A stretch of 64,000 bases of DNA from CAZRDB01 sp964598695 (GCA_964598695.1 CAZRDB010000001.1:35682-99681), one strand, 5' to 3'. Shown: positions 1 to 9,168, counted from the first letter of the stretch. Notes: generated by a model from the letters alone, not told the origin. Numbers and translations: made by a program.

Positions 1-3000
1 GAACCAGACCTTGGCGCCGGTGGCCGCGTCGGAGGAGAGGCCGAAGGAGAGGGCGCCGTAGGTGCCGATCCTCGCGGTCACGCCGGCGCGGTCGGCATAC
101 TCGTCCTCGTCGTCGCCGATGCCGAGGCCGGCGCGATCGAGCAGTTCGAGGATCTCCGCGCGCGTGTAGGTCCGGCCCTCCTCGAGCGAGATGACGGTCG
201 ACTTGCGGGTGCCGTCGCTCACGCGGAACCGGAGCGAGCCGCCGCCTTCGGGGATCGTGATGCCGGCCGTCGAGATCGTCACGCCCGCGGTCACGGAGGT
301 CCCCGAGCCGGCGTAGGCCGTGGCGCCGAACAGCTCGTACATCTCCTCCGAGTTGTCGCGGAGCGCCGCGAGGAGCGTGGAGTTCTCCTTGAGCTTCTCG
401 AGGATCTCCTCGGGGTCGACCGAGTCGGAGACCAGCTCGCCCTTGGTGACCAGCTCGCCGAGCGCGGTGTAGGTCTCGATTCCGACGTCGGCCAGGGCGT
501 TGAACGGCTCGGAGAGACCGGCGACGGGGTCGGTGATCGTGGAGCGCATCGTGTAGAAGAGCCGCTGGGCGGTCGTGTCGGTGCGGTAGATCTCCTGGGT
601 CTTGTACAGCTTCCAGAGCGCCTCGTATTCCTCGATCTCCGAGAAGGTCATGTTCTGGCGCTCGTCGTCGGTCAGCTTGGTGAGGTACTTCTTCTGCGTC
701 GTGGTGAGCACGTCGGGGCGGAGCGCGAAGACGGTCGTGTTCCACTCCGCGATCCACTTCGAGAGGGCGGTGAGGGCACGGTCGGTGTCGACCTCGACGG
801 TGAGCGTGCTGGTCTGGTCCCGCGCGCTCGTGCCGGTCAACGTGAGCGTGAGGCCGGCCACGATGTCGTCGATCGTGTTGGTGGTCCGGGTGTAGGTGAT
901 CCCGTTGACGACCACGGTGGCGTCGGTCCCAGCCGTGCCGACCTGCCGGGTCGCGCCCCGCTCGCCCGAGGTGATCAGCCGCATCGCGACGAGGAAGTTC
1001 GAGGTATCGGTGCCGCTGCCCACGTTCACCTTCACGGTGTTGCTCCTGGTGTTGGGGTTCTCCATGTCGTTGCGGAGGATCAGTCGGTCGTGGACGGAGT
1101 CGTAGCTGGCGACCACCCCGGCGGCCGAGGCGTTGATCCGGTCGATCACCGACTGCAGCGTGTCGGTGGTGCGGTCGACGTAGAGCTTGACCCCGTTGAT
1201 CGTGAAGGTACCGGAGCTGACGGAGGTCGTGAGCGACGAACCGGACAGCTTCGCCGCGAGGTCGACCGCGCCGTTGGACGCGCCGATCGTCTGGGTGCCG
1301 CCTCCGCCTCCCGCGTCCTCCGGGAGCAGGTCGATCCGCGCGATCGTGAGGAAGTTGCTCGAGTCGTTGGTCGAGCCCATCGTGATCTCACTGCTCTTGC
1401 CTGTCTCCACCGAGCTGATGAGGAACTGGTCGGCGCGCGGGTCGTACCGCGCGATCACGCCCGCGCCGGCGGAGTTGATCTTGGCCAGGACCGATTCGAC
1501 GGTCTCCTTGGTGTAGTCGCCGATGGTGATGACCTTGCCGTTGATCGTGAAGCTGCCGTTCGTGGCCGTCGAGGCGGCGGTGCGGAAGCCGGCCGCGGAG
1601 AGCGACTTGGTGACATCGATCCCCAGGGTGAATGTCCACTTCGCCCCCACGGCGGGCGCGGGCGCCCCCGTGGACGTGAAGGTGAAGCTGCTGCCGGCGA
1701 GGGCCGAGTCGGCGTAGGAGGTGAAGGTCGCGCCGTCGGCCACGGCCGCGCCGAGGGCGTTGCCGTTCGCGTCCTGGATCACGTAGCCGCCGGTGACGAA
1801 GACCACGGAGTAGCTCCCGGCCAGGGCCTCCTCGAAGACGGCGCTGCCCACGAGACTGCTCGCGACGCCGGCGGCCGTACCGGACTTCGTGAGGCTGAAG
1901 CTGTCGCGCTGGCCGACGGGGACGGCGCTCTCGACGACCGAGGTGGTGTCGAGGCCCGGGACCAGCTCGGCGCTCGTGAAGAGGTAGGCGGTGCCGGTCT
2001 TGAACGAGTAGTTCACACCCGTGCCCTGCAACATGCCGCCCTCGTAGAGGTCGCTCAACACGACGCCCTCGCCGCCGACCTGGGCGTGGAACTCGGGGCT
2101 CCCGCCACTGGTCGGGACAACGAGATCGGCCGCGGTGTAGTCGCCCGTGGAGGCGGCGGTGATGTAGTTGGTGTTGGTCGAGGCGCTGGTGGTCGAGCGG
2201 GTCCCGGAGAGCCCCAGCAGCTCGCGGAAACCGTTGCCGGCCCCGTAGGTCGTGCGGCCGGCGGCGACCGAGAAGTCCTCGCGCGGGTCCTCGGCCGCGA
2301 TCAACACGCGGCCGCCCACGAAGTCGGCGCGGATCCCGTTGAGAGCGTCGATGTTCGCCAACAGCGTGCCGAGGGTCTGGGTGGCGTCGAAGTTCACGGT
2401 GAGGGTCTCACCCCGAACGGTGAAGAGGAACTGGCCGTTGGTCGCCGTCACCCCGAAAGCCGAGAGCAGCGTGGTCAACCCGCCGGAGGCCGATACGTCG
2501 GGGCCGAGGATCGCCGCGCCGGTAGCGGCGGCGACGACCTGTCCGTTGAAGGTCGGGGGCTCGAGCGTGTTGGTGCTGCTGCGCAGGCCGAGGACCCGGC
2601 CGGCGATGGTCGTCGCGTAGTCGGTGTCGGTGATGACGAAGTTGACGTGGGCGGCGGCAGCCGAGAGGACGAGGCGGCCGTCGGACGACAGTGCGGCGGT
2701 GACCGTCGCGACCTGCGAGTTCACTGCCGAGATCAGGTCGGTGACCGTCGAGGCGCCGGTCAGGCCGGTCAGGGTCTTCGACGCGCCGGCGACGACGAGC
2801 GTGAACTTGTCGGTCGATGTGATCCCGAGCGAGGTGAGCGTCTCGGCGCCGGTCAGGCCGCTCACGGCCCCGGTTACCTGGGCGACCGAGGCCTTGGCCG
2901 CCGTGGCGCCGAGGAGGCTGGGGGCGATCCCGGTCGCGTAGTCGCTGTCGCGGATCGCGATGTCGGCGTTGCCGTCGGCGGCCTCGATCCGGAGCCGGCC

Positions 3001-4773
3001 GTCGTAGACCGTGGCGCGCACGCCGTCGATGGCGTTGATCGCATCGACGAGGTCCTGGACCGTCTGTCCGCTCGCCATGGTGAGGGTGTGATCGACCCGG
3101 TTGACGGTGACGGTGAAGCCGTCGAAGACGGTCACGCCGTAGGAGTCGAGGGTGTTGGTGAGCACGACGGCTCCCGCGGTCGGGCGCTGACCGAGGATCG
3201 TCCCGTGCTGGCCGTCGGAGGCATCGGTGAGCGACGGGTCGGCGCCGGCGTTCGCGGAGATGACGCCCTTGGTGCTCTGCGCGATGTCGGTCGCGGCAGC
3301 GGGGCTCGCGAGGCCGAGAAGTTGGCTGGCGAGGCCGAAGCCGGTCTCATCGACATCCTGGACGGTGAAGTTGCGGCCCCCGTCGACCGAGGAGAGGACG
3401 AGGCGGCCGCCGATCACCTGTGCCCGGACCGAGCCGCTGCCGGCGTTGATCCGGTCGACGACGTCGGCCACGGTGCTGGTGCCGGTCAGGCCGCTCACCT
3501 CGAAGGTGCTGCCATCCTCGGCGATGATCTTCATGCCGTTGGCCTGCACGACCCCGTAGGTCGAGAGCGGGCTGTTCTCGGTGAGGAGGACCCCGCCCAC
3601 GATCCGCGCCCCCGAGGAGGCGCTCGTGGTAACCGCGGCGGCGTTGACGGCCGTGGTCTGCGTGCTCTGCCGCCCCGCGATCCCGAGCACCTGCACGGCC
3701 GCGTCGGTCGAGTAGTCGGTCCCGAGGACCTCGAAGCCCTGGCCGACGCGCGTCGCCCGGATCACGAGGCGGCTGTTGACGATCGCGGCCTCGACGCCGG
3801 CGAACTGCGTGTTGATCTGATCGGCGAGCTGTTGGACGGTGGCGCCCACGGCGAAGGTGACGGTCTGGTCCTCGTTGCCGACGATGATCCGCAGGCTGTT
3901 GGCGCTGGTGACCCCGAGGCTCGAGAGCGTCTGGCCAGCCGTAACGCTGCGGGCGCCGATCAACTCGGCCACCGAGGCGCGGGCGCCGGTGGCGCCTACG
4001 AGCTTCGCGGCGATCGAGTCGGTGTAGTTGTCGTTGGTGTCGACGAGGGCGAAGTCGGTGCCGCCCTGGCTGCCGGTGAGCACGAGCCGGCCGCCTCGGA
4101 CCTCGGCGATCACCTCGCTGCCGCCGGTGTTGATCGCGGAGACCAGCTCGGCGACGGTGGAATCGGCGGTGAGGCCGTGGATCGTGTAGTCGCTGCCGGC
4201 GACGCGCACCGCGAAGCCGGTCGCGTTCGTGACGCCGTAGGAGCCCAGCGTGCGCTCGAGGTCGATGCCCGTGCTCGAGCCGGTGATCCGGCCGGCGCGC
4301 CCGCTGGTGAAGTAGACGGTGTGCGTGCCCTCGGTCGTGTCGTGGGCCTCGCCCCCGGCGGCGGAGACGCCGGCGGTGGAGGTGAGATCGGTCCGGCGGT
4401 AGGTGGTCGTCACGTCGCCCTGGGCCATGGCGGCCTCGGCGATCGACTTGACCTTCACCGTGTAGGTTCCGCGAGCGGCCTCGGTGGTGGCGGTGGCGGT
4501 CACGACGGTCTCGTCGGACGACTTCACGAGCTTCGTGCGGAAGGTCGACTCGAGGCGCAGCGCCAGCGAGGCCTGCTGGAGCTTGTAGAGCTGGTCGTTG
4601 AGATCGCGGAAGGCCGTCCGCGTGAAGTCCAGCTCGTCGCGCTGATCCTCGAGGGCCACCTTGGGCCTGCTGAAGGCCTCGATCGTCGCCTCGATGATCG
4701 ACTGGGTGTCGAGGCCGGATGCCAGTCCGCTGAACTGGTAGAGCGGCGATGAGGAACCGGACACCGATGACAT
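1..4773 (-). CDS. fliD: Flagellar filament cap protein FliD (HAP2), giant, 3' end outside window
   Basis: FliD caps the growing flagellar filament and helps flagellin fold at the tip. The frame is open from an ATG at 4773 to the window edge, at least 1591 residues; ordinary FliD has roughly 400-700. A GGGAGGTG ribosome site lies just upstream. The N-terminus reads SGLASGLDTQSIIEA, the hallmark of the FliD N-terminal domain. From about residue 175 to 865 there are about six related modules of roughly 80-110 residues, each with a pattern like SLGVT, INxxxGVxA, GRLVL and DYATxIAxxLLG. Two classical flagellin-IN motifs follow near residues 1070 and 1190 (FTINGKVITI, FTINGVKLYV), and then the FliD C-terminal domain. 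The extra modules probably form surface-exposed domains. The downstream end and any fliS lie off the window. Family assignment is secure; the role of the expansion is inference. Confidence 0.93.
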   Translation of the reverse strand, partial: MSSVSGSSSPLYQFSGLASGLDTQSIIEATIEAFSRPKVALEDQRDELDFTRTAFRDLNDQLYKLQQASLALRLESTFRTKLVKSSDETVVTATATTEAARGTYTVKVKSIAEAAMAQGDVTTTYRRTDLTSTAGVSAAGGEAHDTTEGTHTVYFTSGRAGRITGSSTGIDLERTLGSYGVTNATGFAVRVAGSDYTIHGLTADSTVAELVSAINTGGSEVIAEVRGGRLVLTGSQGGTDFALVDTNDNYTDSIAAKLVGATGARASVAELIGARSVTAGQTLSSLGVTSANSLRIIVGNEDQTVTFAVGATVQQLADQINTQFAGVEAAIVNSRLVIRATRVGQGFEVLGTDYSTDAAVQVLGIAGRQSTQTTAVNAAAVTTSASSGARIVGGVLLTENSPLSTYGVVQANGMKIIAEDGSTFEVSGLTGTSTVADVVDRINAGSGSVRAQVIGGRLVLSSVDGGRNFTVQDVDETGFGLASQLLGLASPAAATDIAQSTKGVISANAGADPSLTDASDGQHGTILGQRPTAGAVVLTNTLDSYGVTVFDGFTVTVNRVDHTLTMASGQTVQDLVDAINAIDGVRATVYDGRLRIEAADGNADIAIRDSDYATGIAPSLLGATAAKASVAQVTGAVSGLTGAETLTSLGITSTDKFTLVVAGASKTLTGLTGASTVTDLISAVNSQVATVTAALSSDGRLVLSAAAAHVNFVITDTDYATTIAGRVLGLRSSTNTLEPPTFNGQVVAAATGAAILGPDVSASGGLTTLLSAFGVTATNGQFLFTVRGETLTVNFDATQTLGTLLANIDALNGIRADFVGGRVLIAAEDPREDFSVAAGRTTYGAGNGFRELLGLSGTRSTTSASTNTNYITAASTGDYTAADLVVPTSGGSPEFHAQVGGEGVVLSDLYEGGMLQGTGVNYSFKTGTAYLFTSAELVPGLDTTSVVESAVPVGQRDSFSLTKSGTAAGVASSLVGSAVFEEALAGSYSVVFVTGGYVIQDANGNALGAAVADGATFTSYADSALAGSSFTFTSTGAPAPAVGAKWTFTLGIDVTKSLSAAGFRTAASTATNGSFTINGKVITIGDYTKETVESVLAKINSAGAGVIARYDPRADQFLISSVETGKSSEITMGSTNDSSNFLTIARIDLLPEDAGGGGGTQTIGASNGAVDLAAKLSGSSLTTSVSSGTFTINGVKLYVDRTTDTLQSVIDRINASAAGVVASYDSVHDRLILRNDMENPNTRSNTVKVNVGSGTDTSNFLVAMRLITSGERGATRQVGTAGTDATVVVNGITYTRTTNTIDDIVAGLTLTLTGTSARDQTSTLTVEVDTDRALTALSKWIAEWNTTVFALRPDVLTTTQKKYLTKLTDDERQNMTFSEIEEYEALWKLYKTQEIYRTDTTAQRLFYTMRSTITDPVAGLSEPFNALADVGIETYTALGELVTKGELVSDSVDPEEILEKLKENSTLLAALRDNSEEMYELFGATAYAGSGTSVTAGVTISTAGITIPEGGGSLRFRVSDGTRKSTVISLEEGRTYTRAEILELLDRAGLGIGDDEDEYADRAGVTARIGTYGALSFGLSSDAATGAKVWF

Positions 4774-4888
4774 GCAGTGCACCTCCCGCGCGAGCGCAAC
4801 GGCTCCGCTATCAAGGGTTATCGGTTCGCCGTGAACCGCCCTTTACCCGACGTGAATCACAGGTGGCAGGAGGGGGGCCGTACAGCGC

Positions 4889-4920
4889 CGGGCCCGCCGA
4901 GGAACGCCTCGACGGGCCCG
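4889..4920 (-). terminator. Hairpin downstream of the 4942-5469 gene
   Basis: Arms 4889-4902 and 4907-4920 pair over 14 positions around a 4-base loop. The one mismatch on the plus strand (C4897 and A4912) becomes a G-U wobble in minus-strand RNA, so the stem is complete only in the minus transcript. It sits 21 bases after the stop of the secreted-protein gene. There is no clear T tract, so terminator function is inferred from position and symmetry. Confidence 0.6.
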
Positions 4921-4941
4921 ACAGGATCCGTAGATTCCGAC

Positions 4942-5469
4942 CTAGTAGTTCTGGCCGATCCGGGTAGCCAGCTTCTGCAGGAAGGCCTTGACCGCCTCGA
5001 CCTGCTCGTCGCCCGTGCCCTTGGCGACGACCTTGGCGTGGACCTTGCCCTTGTACAGGTGGCCGACGACCACGCTGGAGGTCTTCTTGTAGCGGGCGCC
5101 GTCGCCGGCGCTGAGGGAACTCCAGCCCGAGCCGTTGCCGGTCTCGCTGTTGAAGTAGTTCTTGGCCTGGTCGCCGCTGCCGAACTCGTTGCAGTAGACG
5201 TTGGCGTTGCGGCTGCCGTTGGCGTAGCTCTGGACGCAGGCGGCCTTCATGCCCTGCTGCACGAGCTTCTCGAAGCCGCCGTTGTAGATATCGGCGATGC
5301 CGTTGCCCTCGCCGTACTTGTACGTGCCGCCGGTGACCGACCAGCCGCTGACCTCGTTGTCGGTCGGGAGACACTTGCCCAGCTTGGTGTCGCCGGGATC
5401 GGCCGCGAAGGCCACGGTCGCGATGAGAGCGACCAGGGGGGTGATCCAGAAAGCTCGCTGATGACGCAT
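4942..5469 (-). CDS. Small secreted protein, DUF6599-like
   Basis: A 175-residue exported protein. I chose the ATG at 5469 because GGAGGTG lies 7 bases upstream and the protein then begins with a clean signal peptide (MRHQRAFW, then hydrophobic ITPLVALIATVAFA, cleavage after AFA). The mature part has LPTDNEVSGW, YGEGNGIADIYNGG, NANVYCNEFGSGDQAKNYF and a basic C-terminal half. The order (promise of LP..G.W, then an IYNGG element, then a residue-rich segment resembling alterations in aggregation state) recalls DUF6599-type proteins, whose function is unknown; this match is from memory and weak. It has two Cys that could pair. It lies between fliD and tatA on the same strand with its own terminator-like hairpin. 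No function is assigned. Confidence 0.75.
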   Translation of the reverse strand: MRHQRAFWITPLVALIATVAFAADPGDTKLGKCLPTDNEVSGWSVTGGTYKYGEGNGIADIYNGGFEKLVQQGMKAACVQSYANGSRNANVYCNEFGSGDQAKNYFNSETGNGSGWSSLSAGDGARYKKTSSVVVGHLYKGKVHAKVVAKGTGDEQVEAVKAFLQKLATRIGQNY

Positions 5470-5568
5470 GGTGCACACCTCCACGGGCGGTATACCCTCT
5501 TTCCCCAAGGTCTGACGTCTCGGCGCGGGAAAAGGATCAATCCGCGCCGGCTCGGAGTCGGAGAGAGC

Positions 5569-5781
5569 CTAGCTGGGCTTGCCGCTCTGGACGTCGCGGT
5601 CGGCGTTCTTGAACTCCTCGACCATCTCGTTCGAGCCCCGCCGGAACTCGCGGATCGCCTGGCCCATGCCCCGCGCCATCTCGGGCAGTTTGCGGGCCCC
5701 GAAGAGCAGCAGCACCACGAACACGATCAGGAGGATCTCGGGGGTCCCGAGGGATCCCAGGAACGCCAGCACGTCACTCAT
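5569..5781 (-). CDS. tatA: Sec-independent (Tat) translocase TatA/E
   Basis: A 70-residue TatA-type protein that forms the protein-conducting component for folded Tat substrates. It has a short N-terminus, a membrane segment at about residues 14-28 (EILLIVFVVLLLFGARKLPE, with the conserved FGxxKLPE hinge), an amphipathic helix (ARGMGQAIREFRRG) and an acidic tail. The chosen ATG at 5781 has AAGGAG directly abutting it, an unusually short spacing. A much longer in-frame extension exists upstream but has no TatA homology. A Tat-dependent substrate lies in this window (oxidoreductase at 14197-15402). No tatC is visible here. Confidence 0.9.
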   Translation of the reverse strand: MSDVLAFLGSLGTPEILLIVFVVLLLFGARKLPEMARGMGQAIREFRRGSNEMVEEFKNADRDVQSGKPS

Positions 5782-5982
5782 CTCCTTCTGGTCGCCGGCC
5801 GCCCTGCGTAGCACGAGCGGCGGGCCTCCGCTCCCCTTGGACAAACGGGAGTATCTTACGCCTTGAGGGGCCCTCCCACAAAACGAATCGGCCACGTGGG
5901 GCGCCGGGGGCGTAACAATGGGGAGGCGAGAGCCGTCCGGGAGACAGAGTTCCCGCTCGCGCACGCGAGGGAGTGTGGCAAC

Positions 5983-6540
5983 GTGCGGACGGAGACGGAT
6001 GCCGAGCTGGTGGTGCGGGCCCGCAGGGGCGACCGTGCGGCGTTCGATGTGCTCGTGGAGCGCCATCGGCGCACCCTGACGGCGGCGGCACTGCACCTCG
6101 TGCGCGATCTCGACCGGGCCGAGGACGCGGTCCAGGAAGGCCTGACGGTCGCCTACGAGCGCCTCGCCGACCTGCGCGACCCCGCCCGGTTCCGCCAGTG
6201 GGTTCACACCGTGGTCCACCGCGCCTGCCTCCGCGGCCCGTGGGGCAACCGCCGGGTGACCCTGCACGACGCGCTGCCCGACATCCCCTGCGAGACCGCC
6301 CCGCTGTGTGAGAGCGAGAACCAGATCCTGCGCGCGATCCACGAGCTGCCGCAGAGCTACCGCGAGCTGCTCGCCGCCCGCTACCTCGCGGAGTTGGACT
6401 ACTCCGAGTTGGCCGAGCTGTTCGGGATCGCGGAGGGCGCCGTGCGCGTGCGCGTCTTCCGCGCCAAGAAGCGGCTGGCGGCGGTACTGGCACGCGCGGC
6501 GCGGGAGGAGAGAGAGGTGACGGGCTATGGGATGCCCTGA
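5983..6540 (+). CDS. RNA polymerase ECF-type sigma factor
   Basis: A 185-residue extracytoplasmic-function sigma factor. GTG at 5983 was chosen because GAGGGAG precedes it by 9 bases and the protein then begins at the start of sigma region 2; an upstream extension to 5863 is not conserved-looking. Region 2 covers about residues 8-75 (DRAAFDVLVERHRR, DAVQEGLTVAYERL, FRQWVHTVVHRACL). Region 4 covers about 115-170 (LPQSYRELLAARYLAELDYS, IAEGAVRVRVFRAKKRL), a helix-turn-helix for -35 recognition. The anti-sigma gene overlaps its 3' end, so it is probably held inactive at the membrane until an envelope signal arrives. Confidence 0.93.
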   Translation: MRTETDAELVVRARRGDRAAFDVLVERHRRTLTAAALHLVRDLDRAEDAVQEGLTVAYERLADLRDPARFRQWVHTVVHRACLRGPWGNRRVTLHDALPDIPCETAPLCESENQILRAIHELPQSYRELLAARYLAELDYSELAELFGIAEGAVRVRVFRAKKRLAAVLARAAREEREVTGYGMP

Positions 6541-7414
6541 GCCGATGGAGGCCCTTGTCTCCGCCTATCTGGATGGTGAGGTCGGCACGGAGGAGCGCCG
6601 GCTCGTGGAGGAGCACCTCGAGACGTGTCCCTCGTGCGCCGCGCTGCGGGATCGGCTCGAGCGCGACCGCGAGCGTTTCGTGACACTGCTGCACCGCGCC
6701 GCCGCGCAGAGCCCGGCGCCTGCTGCGGTGCGGCCCCCCTCCCGGAAGCCGCTGCACCGGAGAAGCATCTGGGTGCCGACGCCGCGCCGCTACCGCGTCG
6801 CCTATCTCCTCGCGGGGATCGCGGCCGGCCTGGCGCTCGGACTCGCGCTCGGCTGGGACAGTGTGGCGAGCCGCCCGCCGGTCGGACGGATCGCCGCGGC
6901 CGAGGGAACGGTGCTGTACGACCCGCTCGGTCGCGGGCACGCGCGTGCGGTGGCGGAGGGCGATGAGATCCGCGGCGCCGGCGTGGTGCGCGCGGCCGAG
7001 CTGCTGCTCGAGAGCCCGCGCGCGACGAAGCTCGAGACCGGCCCCGAGGGCGGCGTGACCATCGCGCTCGACCGAGGCGGGTCGCTCACGCTCGCGGCCG
7101 AGACCACCGCGCTGTTCCCCCACGGCGCGAGCGTGGCACTGCTCCGCGGGGCGCTCGAGATCCACAAGGAGCCGGGCGACGCCAGCCCGCTCACCCTGCG
7201 ATCGCCGCGCGCGCGCGTGCGGCTCCTGAGCGGCCGTCTGGAGGTCGCCGCCGAGGAGGATGCGACGCGGCTCACGCTGCGGGCGGGGGAGCTGGACCTG
7301 CGCTCGGCGGGCGCCGAGACCCGGCTCGTGGCGCTCGAGGGCAAGCCGCGCTCGGTCCGGGTAGGTGCCGACGGCGAGGTCGTCTTCGTCGCGCCGGGCA
7401 CGGCGGCGGAGTAG
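6527..7414 (+). CDS. Transmembrane zinc-finger anti-sigma factor with FecR-like periplasmic domain
   Basis: A 295-residue partner of the preceding sigma factor, starting 14 bases before the sigma stop, which implies translational coupling. Residues 5-45 are a zinc-finger anti-sigma domain with H30-x3-C34-x2-C37 (HLETCPSC). One membrane helix spans about residues 91-110 (VAYLLAGIAAGLALGLALGW). The C-terminal 185 residues resemble a FecR-type beta-rich domain (VGRIAAAEGTVLY, LTLRAGELDLR), expected in the periplasm. The anti-sigma role rests on the motif and operon position. The FecR-like call is moderate and the signal is unknown. Confidence 0.88.
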   Translation: MGCPEPMEALVSAYLDGEVGTEERRLVEEHLETCPSCAALRDRLERDRERFVTLLHRAAAQSPAPAAVRPPSRKPLHRRSIWVPTPRRYRVAYLLAGIAAGLALGLALGWDSVASRPPVGRIAAAEGTVLYDPLGRGHARAVAEGDEIRGAGVVRAAELLLESPRATKLETGPEGGVTIALDRGGSLTLAAETTALFPHGASVALLRGALEIHKEPGDASPLTLRSPRARVRLLSGRLEVAAEEDATRLTLRAGELDLRSAGAETRLVALEGKPRSVRVGADGEVVFVAPGTAAE

Positions 7415-7465
7415 GCCGGGAGGTTGGCCCGCGCCGGGCGCCGAATCGCCTCCCATCCCAGGGAG

Positions 7466-8290
7466 GTGCTCGCGCTGAAGGCAGTGGCGATCGGCAACGC
7501 GGTGTTCGGGGAGGGCGGCCTCGGCTTCATCGCCGGCCCCTGCGTGATTGAGTCGGAGGAGCACACCCTCGACCTCGCGGGGCGGCTCCGCGAGTTGTTC
7601 GCGTCCCGGGGGATGGCGTTCGTCTTCAAAGCCTCGTTCGACAAGGCCAACCGCTCCGCGGTCTCCAACTACCGCGGGCCGGGGCTCGAGGAGGGCCTCA
7701 GGATCCTCGCCCGCGTCCGCGCCGAGGTTGGAGTACCGGTCCTCACCGACTTCCACGAGCCAGCCCAGGCCGAGCCGGTGGCGCGGGTCGTCGACGGTCT
7801 CCAGATCCCGGCCTTCCTCTGCCGCCAGACCGACATCCTCGTCGCGGCCGGCCGCACCGGCAAGCCGACGAACATCAAGAAGGGGCAGTTCCTCCAGCCC
7901 CAGGCGATGGCCGAGGCGGCGCGGAAGGTCGCGGCCGGTGGCGCGGCGCCGGTGACGCTGTGCGAGCGGGGCTCGAGCTTCGGCTACGGCAACCTCGTCG
8001 TCGACATGCGCGGCCTCGCGATCATGCGTGAGCTGGGCTACCCGGTGATCTTCGACGCGACCCACTCCGTCCAGCTCCCCGGTGCGGCCGGGACCTCCTC
8101 CGGGGGCGAGCGCCGCTTCGCGCCGCTGCTCGCGCGCGCCGCCGTGGCGGCGGGGATCGACGGGCTGTTCTTCGAGGTCCACGACTGCCCGGACAAGGCG
8201 CTGTGCGACGGCCCGAACATGATCCCGCTCGGGGAGTTCGGCGAGCTGGTCGACCGGCTCCTCGAGATCCACGCCGCGGCAAGGGCGTAG
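7466..8290 (+). CDS. kdsA: 2-dehydro-3-deoxyphosphooctonate aldolase (Kdo-8-phosphate synthase)
   Basis: Condenses phosphoenolpyruvate with arabinose 5-phosphate to make Kdo-8-phosphate for the LPS core. About 274 residues, usual for KdsA. Diagnostic stretches are [66 protein letters not shown] and CDGPNMIPL. The Cys in GPCVIES and the late CDGPN element mark the metal-dependent class; metal-independent enzymes have Asn there. The start is uncertain: AGGGAGGTG overlaps the GTG at 7466, a CTG at 7475 is better spaced, and a TTG at 7424 extends the frame. It follows the anti-sigma gene by about 50 bases. Its presence indicates an LPS-bearing outer membrane. Confidence 0.95.
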   Translation: MLALKAVAIGNAVFGEGGLGFIAGPCVIESEEHTLDLAGRLRELFASRGMAFVFKASFDKANRSAVSNYRGPGLEEGLRILARVRAEVGVPVLTDFHEPAQAEPVARVVDGLQIPAFLCRQTDILVAAGRTGKPTNIKKGQFLQPQAMAEAARKVAAGGAAPVTLCERGSSFGYGNLVVDMRGLAIMRELGYPVIFDATHSVQLPGAAGTSSGGERRFAPLLARAAVAAGIDGLFFEVHDCPDKALCDGPNMIPLGEFGELVDRLLEIHAAARA

Positions 8291-8319
8291 GGGCGACCCG
8301 AGGCCGCCTCACCCCCCAA

Positions 8320-8359
8320 CCCCCTCTCCCTGCTTCGCTTCGCTCGCGAGGAGAGGGGG
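8320..8359. terminator. GC-rich hairpin between convergent kdsA and lipoprotein gene
   Basis: Arms 8320-8329 (CCCCCTCTCC) and 8350-8359 (GGAGAGGGGG) pair perfectly over 10 bases around a 20-base loop. It sits between two convergent stop codons and can fold in either transcript, so bidirectional termination is likely. The sequence just before it (CCTCACCCCCCAACC) resembles the flanks of the N gap at 25412, suggesting a dispersed intergenic family. Confidence 0.6.
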
Positions 8360-8373
8360 AGACTCCAGGCGCT

Positions 8374-9123
8374 TCAGTTCGCGCAGTACGTGAGGGTCGG
8401 GGTCACGGAGGAGGGCTCGATCGTCGCGCCGGCGCGGACGACGAACTCGCTCAGGCCCACCTCGTGGTGCGGGTCGGCCCAGTCGTAGGTGTAGCCGAGG
8501 CGGGTCCAGGGGTAGCCGTCCGGCCCGTAGCTGCTCGCGCGGAGGTCGTCGAACCATGCGACGTGGCTCGGGCTCACGGTGACGAACCCGGGTGAGCCGG
8601 GGAACCCCAGCTCGGCCTCGTGGTCGGTGATCTCGGGGTCGGGGCTCGGCCGGAAGAGGTCGTCGGGGTCGACCCACATCTCGACGAAGCGGTCCTTGCC
8701 CGTGCCGGGTGGGAGGCCGAGGAGCTGCTCCATGCGGAGCGTCACGTCGCGGGGCATGACCTGGTGGCGCCTGCAGAAGTCCGTGATCTCCGGCGCCGCG
8801 GTCACCCAGATCTCGCGGGCGGTTGCCATCGGGGCCCCCACGGAGGCGTCGTAGCCGGTCCACGAAGTCCAGGTGACCACCAGCACCTCGCGGTCGCCCG
8901 GCGCGCCGCGCCACCGGAGTGAGCCGTTGTCTTCCGTGATCGCGATCAGATCGCGTGAGATCTCGGAGCGCTCGGCGACCGCGGCATCGGCCACGGCACG
9001 AGTGTAGGCCGCGCGGAGAGCGGCATCGCTCGGGATGCCCGGCCCAAGCTCGGCGCACCCACAGACGAGCGCCAGAGCCGACAGGACGCAGAGAACAACG
9101 GCAAGCGATCTCATCGGGCGCAT
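8374..9123 (-). CDS. Predicted lipoprotein of unknown function
   Basis: A 249-residue protein starting at the ATG at 9123. It begins with a lipoprotein-type leader (MRPMRSLAVV, then SALALVCGC) with Cys23 the most plausible lipidated residue, so it should sit in the outer membrane facing the periplasm. The mature part has conserved-looking blocks: VLVVTWTSWTGYD, LRMEQLLGLPPGTGKDRFVE, MWVDPDDLFRPSPDPEITD and PWTRLGYTYDWADPHHEVGL. I believe this is a recurring hypothetical family in Gram-negative bacteria, but I know no function. It is the last gene on the minus strand before kdsA and is separated from the hydrolase gene upstream by 45 bases. Confidence 0.8.
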   Translation of the reverse strand: MRPMRSLAVVLCVLSALALVCGCAELGPGIPSDAALRAAYTRAVADAAVAERSEISRDLIAITEDNGSLRWRGAPGDREVLVVTWTSWTGYDASVGAPMATAREIWVTAAPEITDFCRRHQVMPRDVTLRMEQLLGLPPGTGKDRFVEMWVDPDDLFRPSPDPEITDHEAELGFPGSPGFVTVSPSHVAWFDDLRASSYGPDGYPWTRLGYTYDWADPHHEVGLSEFVVRAGATIEPSSVTPTLTYCAN

Positions 9124-9168
9124 GGCGATCGATCCTTCCCCGCTCGCGCCCATCTTCCACCGACGGGG

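Noticed and set aside
1090..4752. A 1,220-codon open frame on the plus strand, opposite fliD
   Set aside because: Its residues are almost all Gly, Arg, Ala, Asp, Glu and Val, typical of the reverse strand of GC-rich genes. The minus strand in the same place encodes clear FliD motifs with a good ribosome site.
5782..6342. N-terminal extension of tatA upstream of 5781
   Set aside because: The extension has no TatA-like sequence and overlaps the sigma-factor coding region on the other strand. The ATG at 5781 gives the usual TatA length.
5774..8272. An 832-codon open frame on the minus strand opposite the sigma, anti-sigma and kdsA genes
   Set aside because: Low-complexity Arg/Ala/Gly composition and no motif, whereas the plus-strand genes have complete family signatures. 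It also covers the tatA promoter region.
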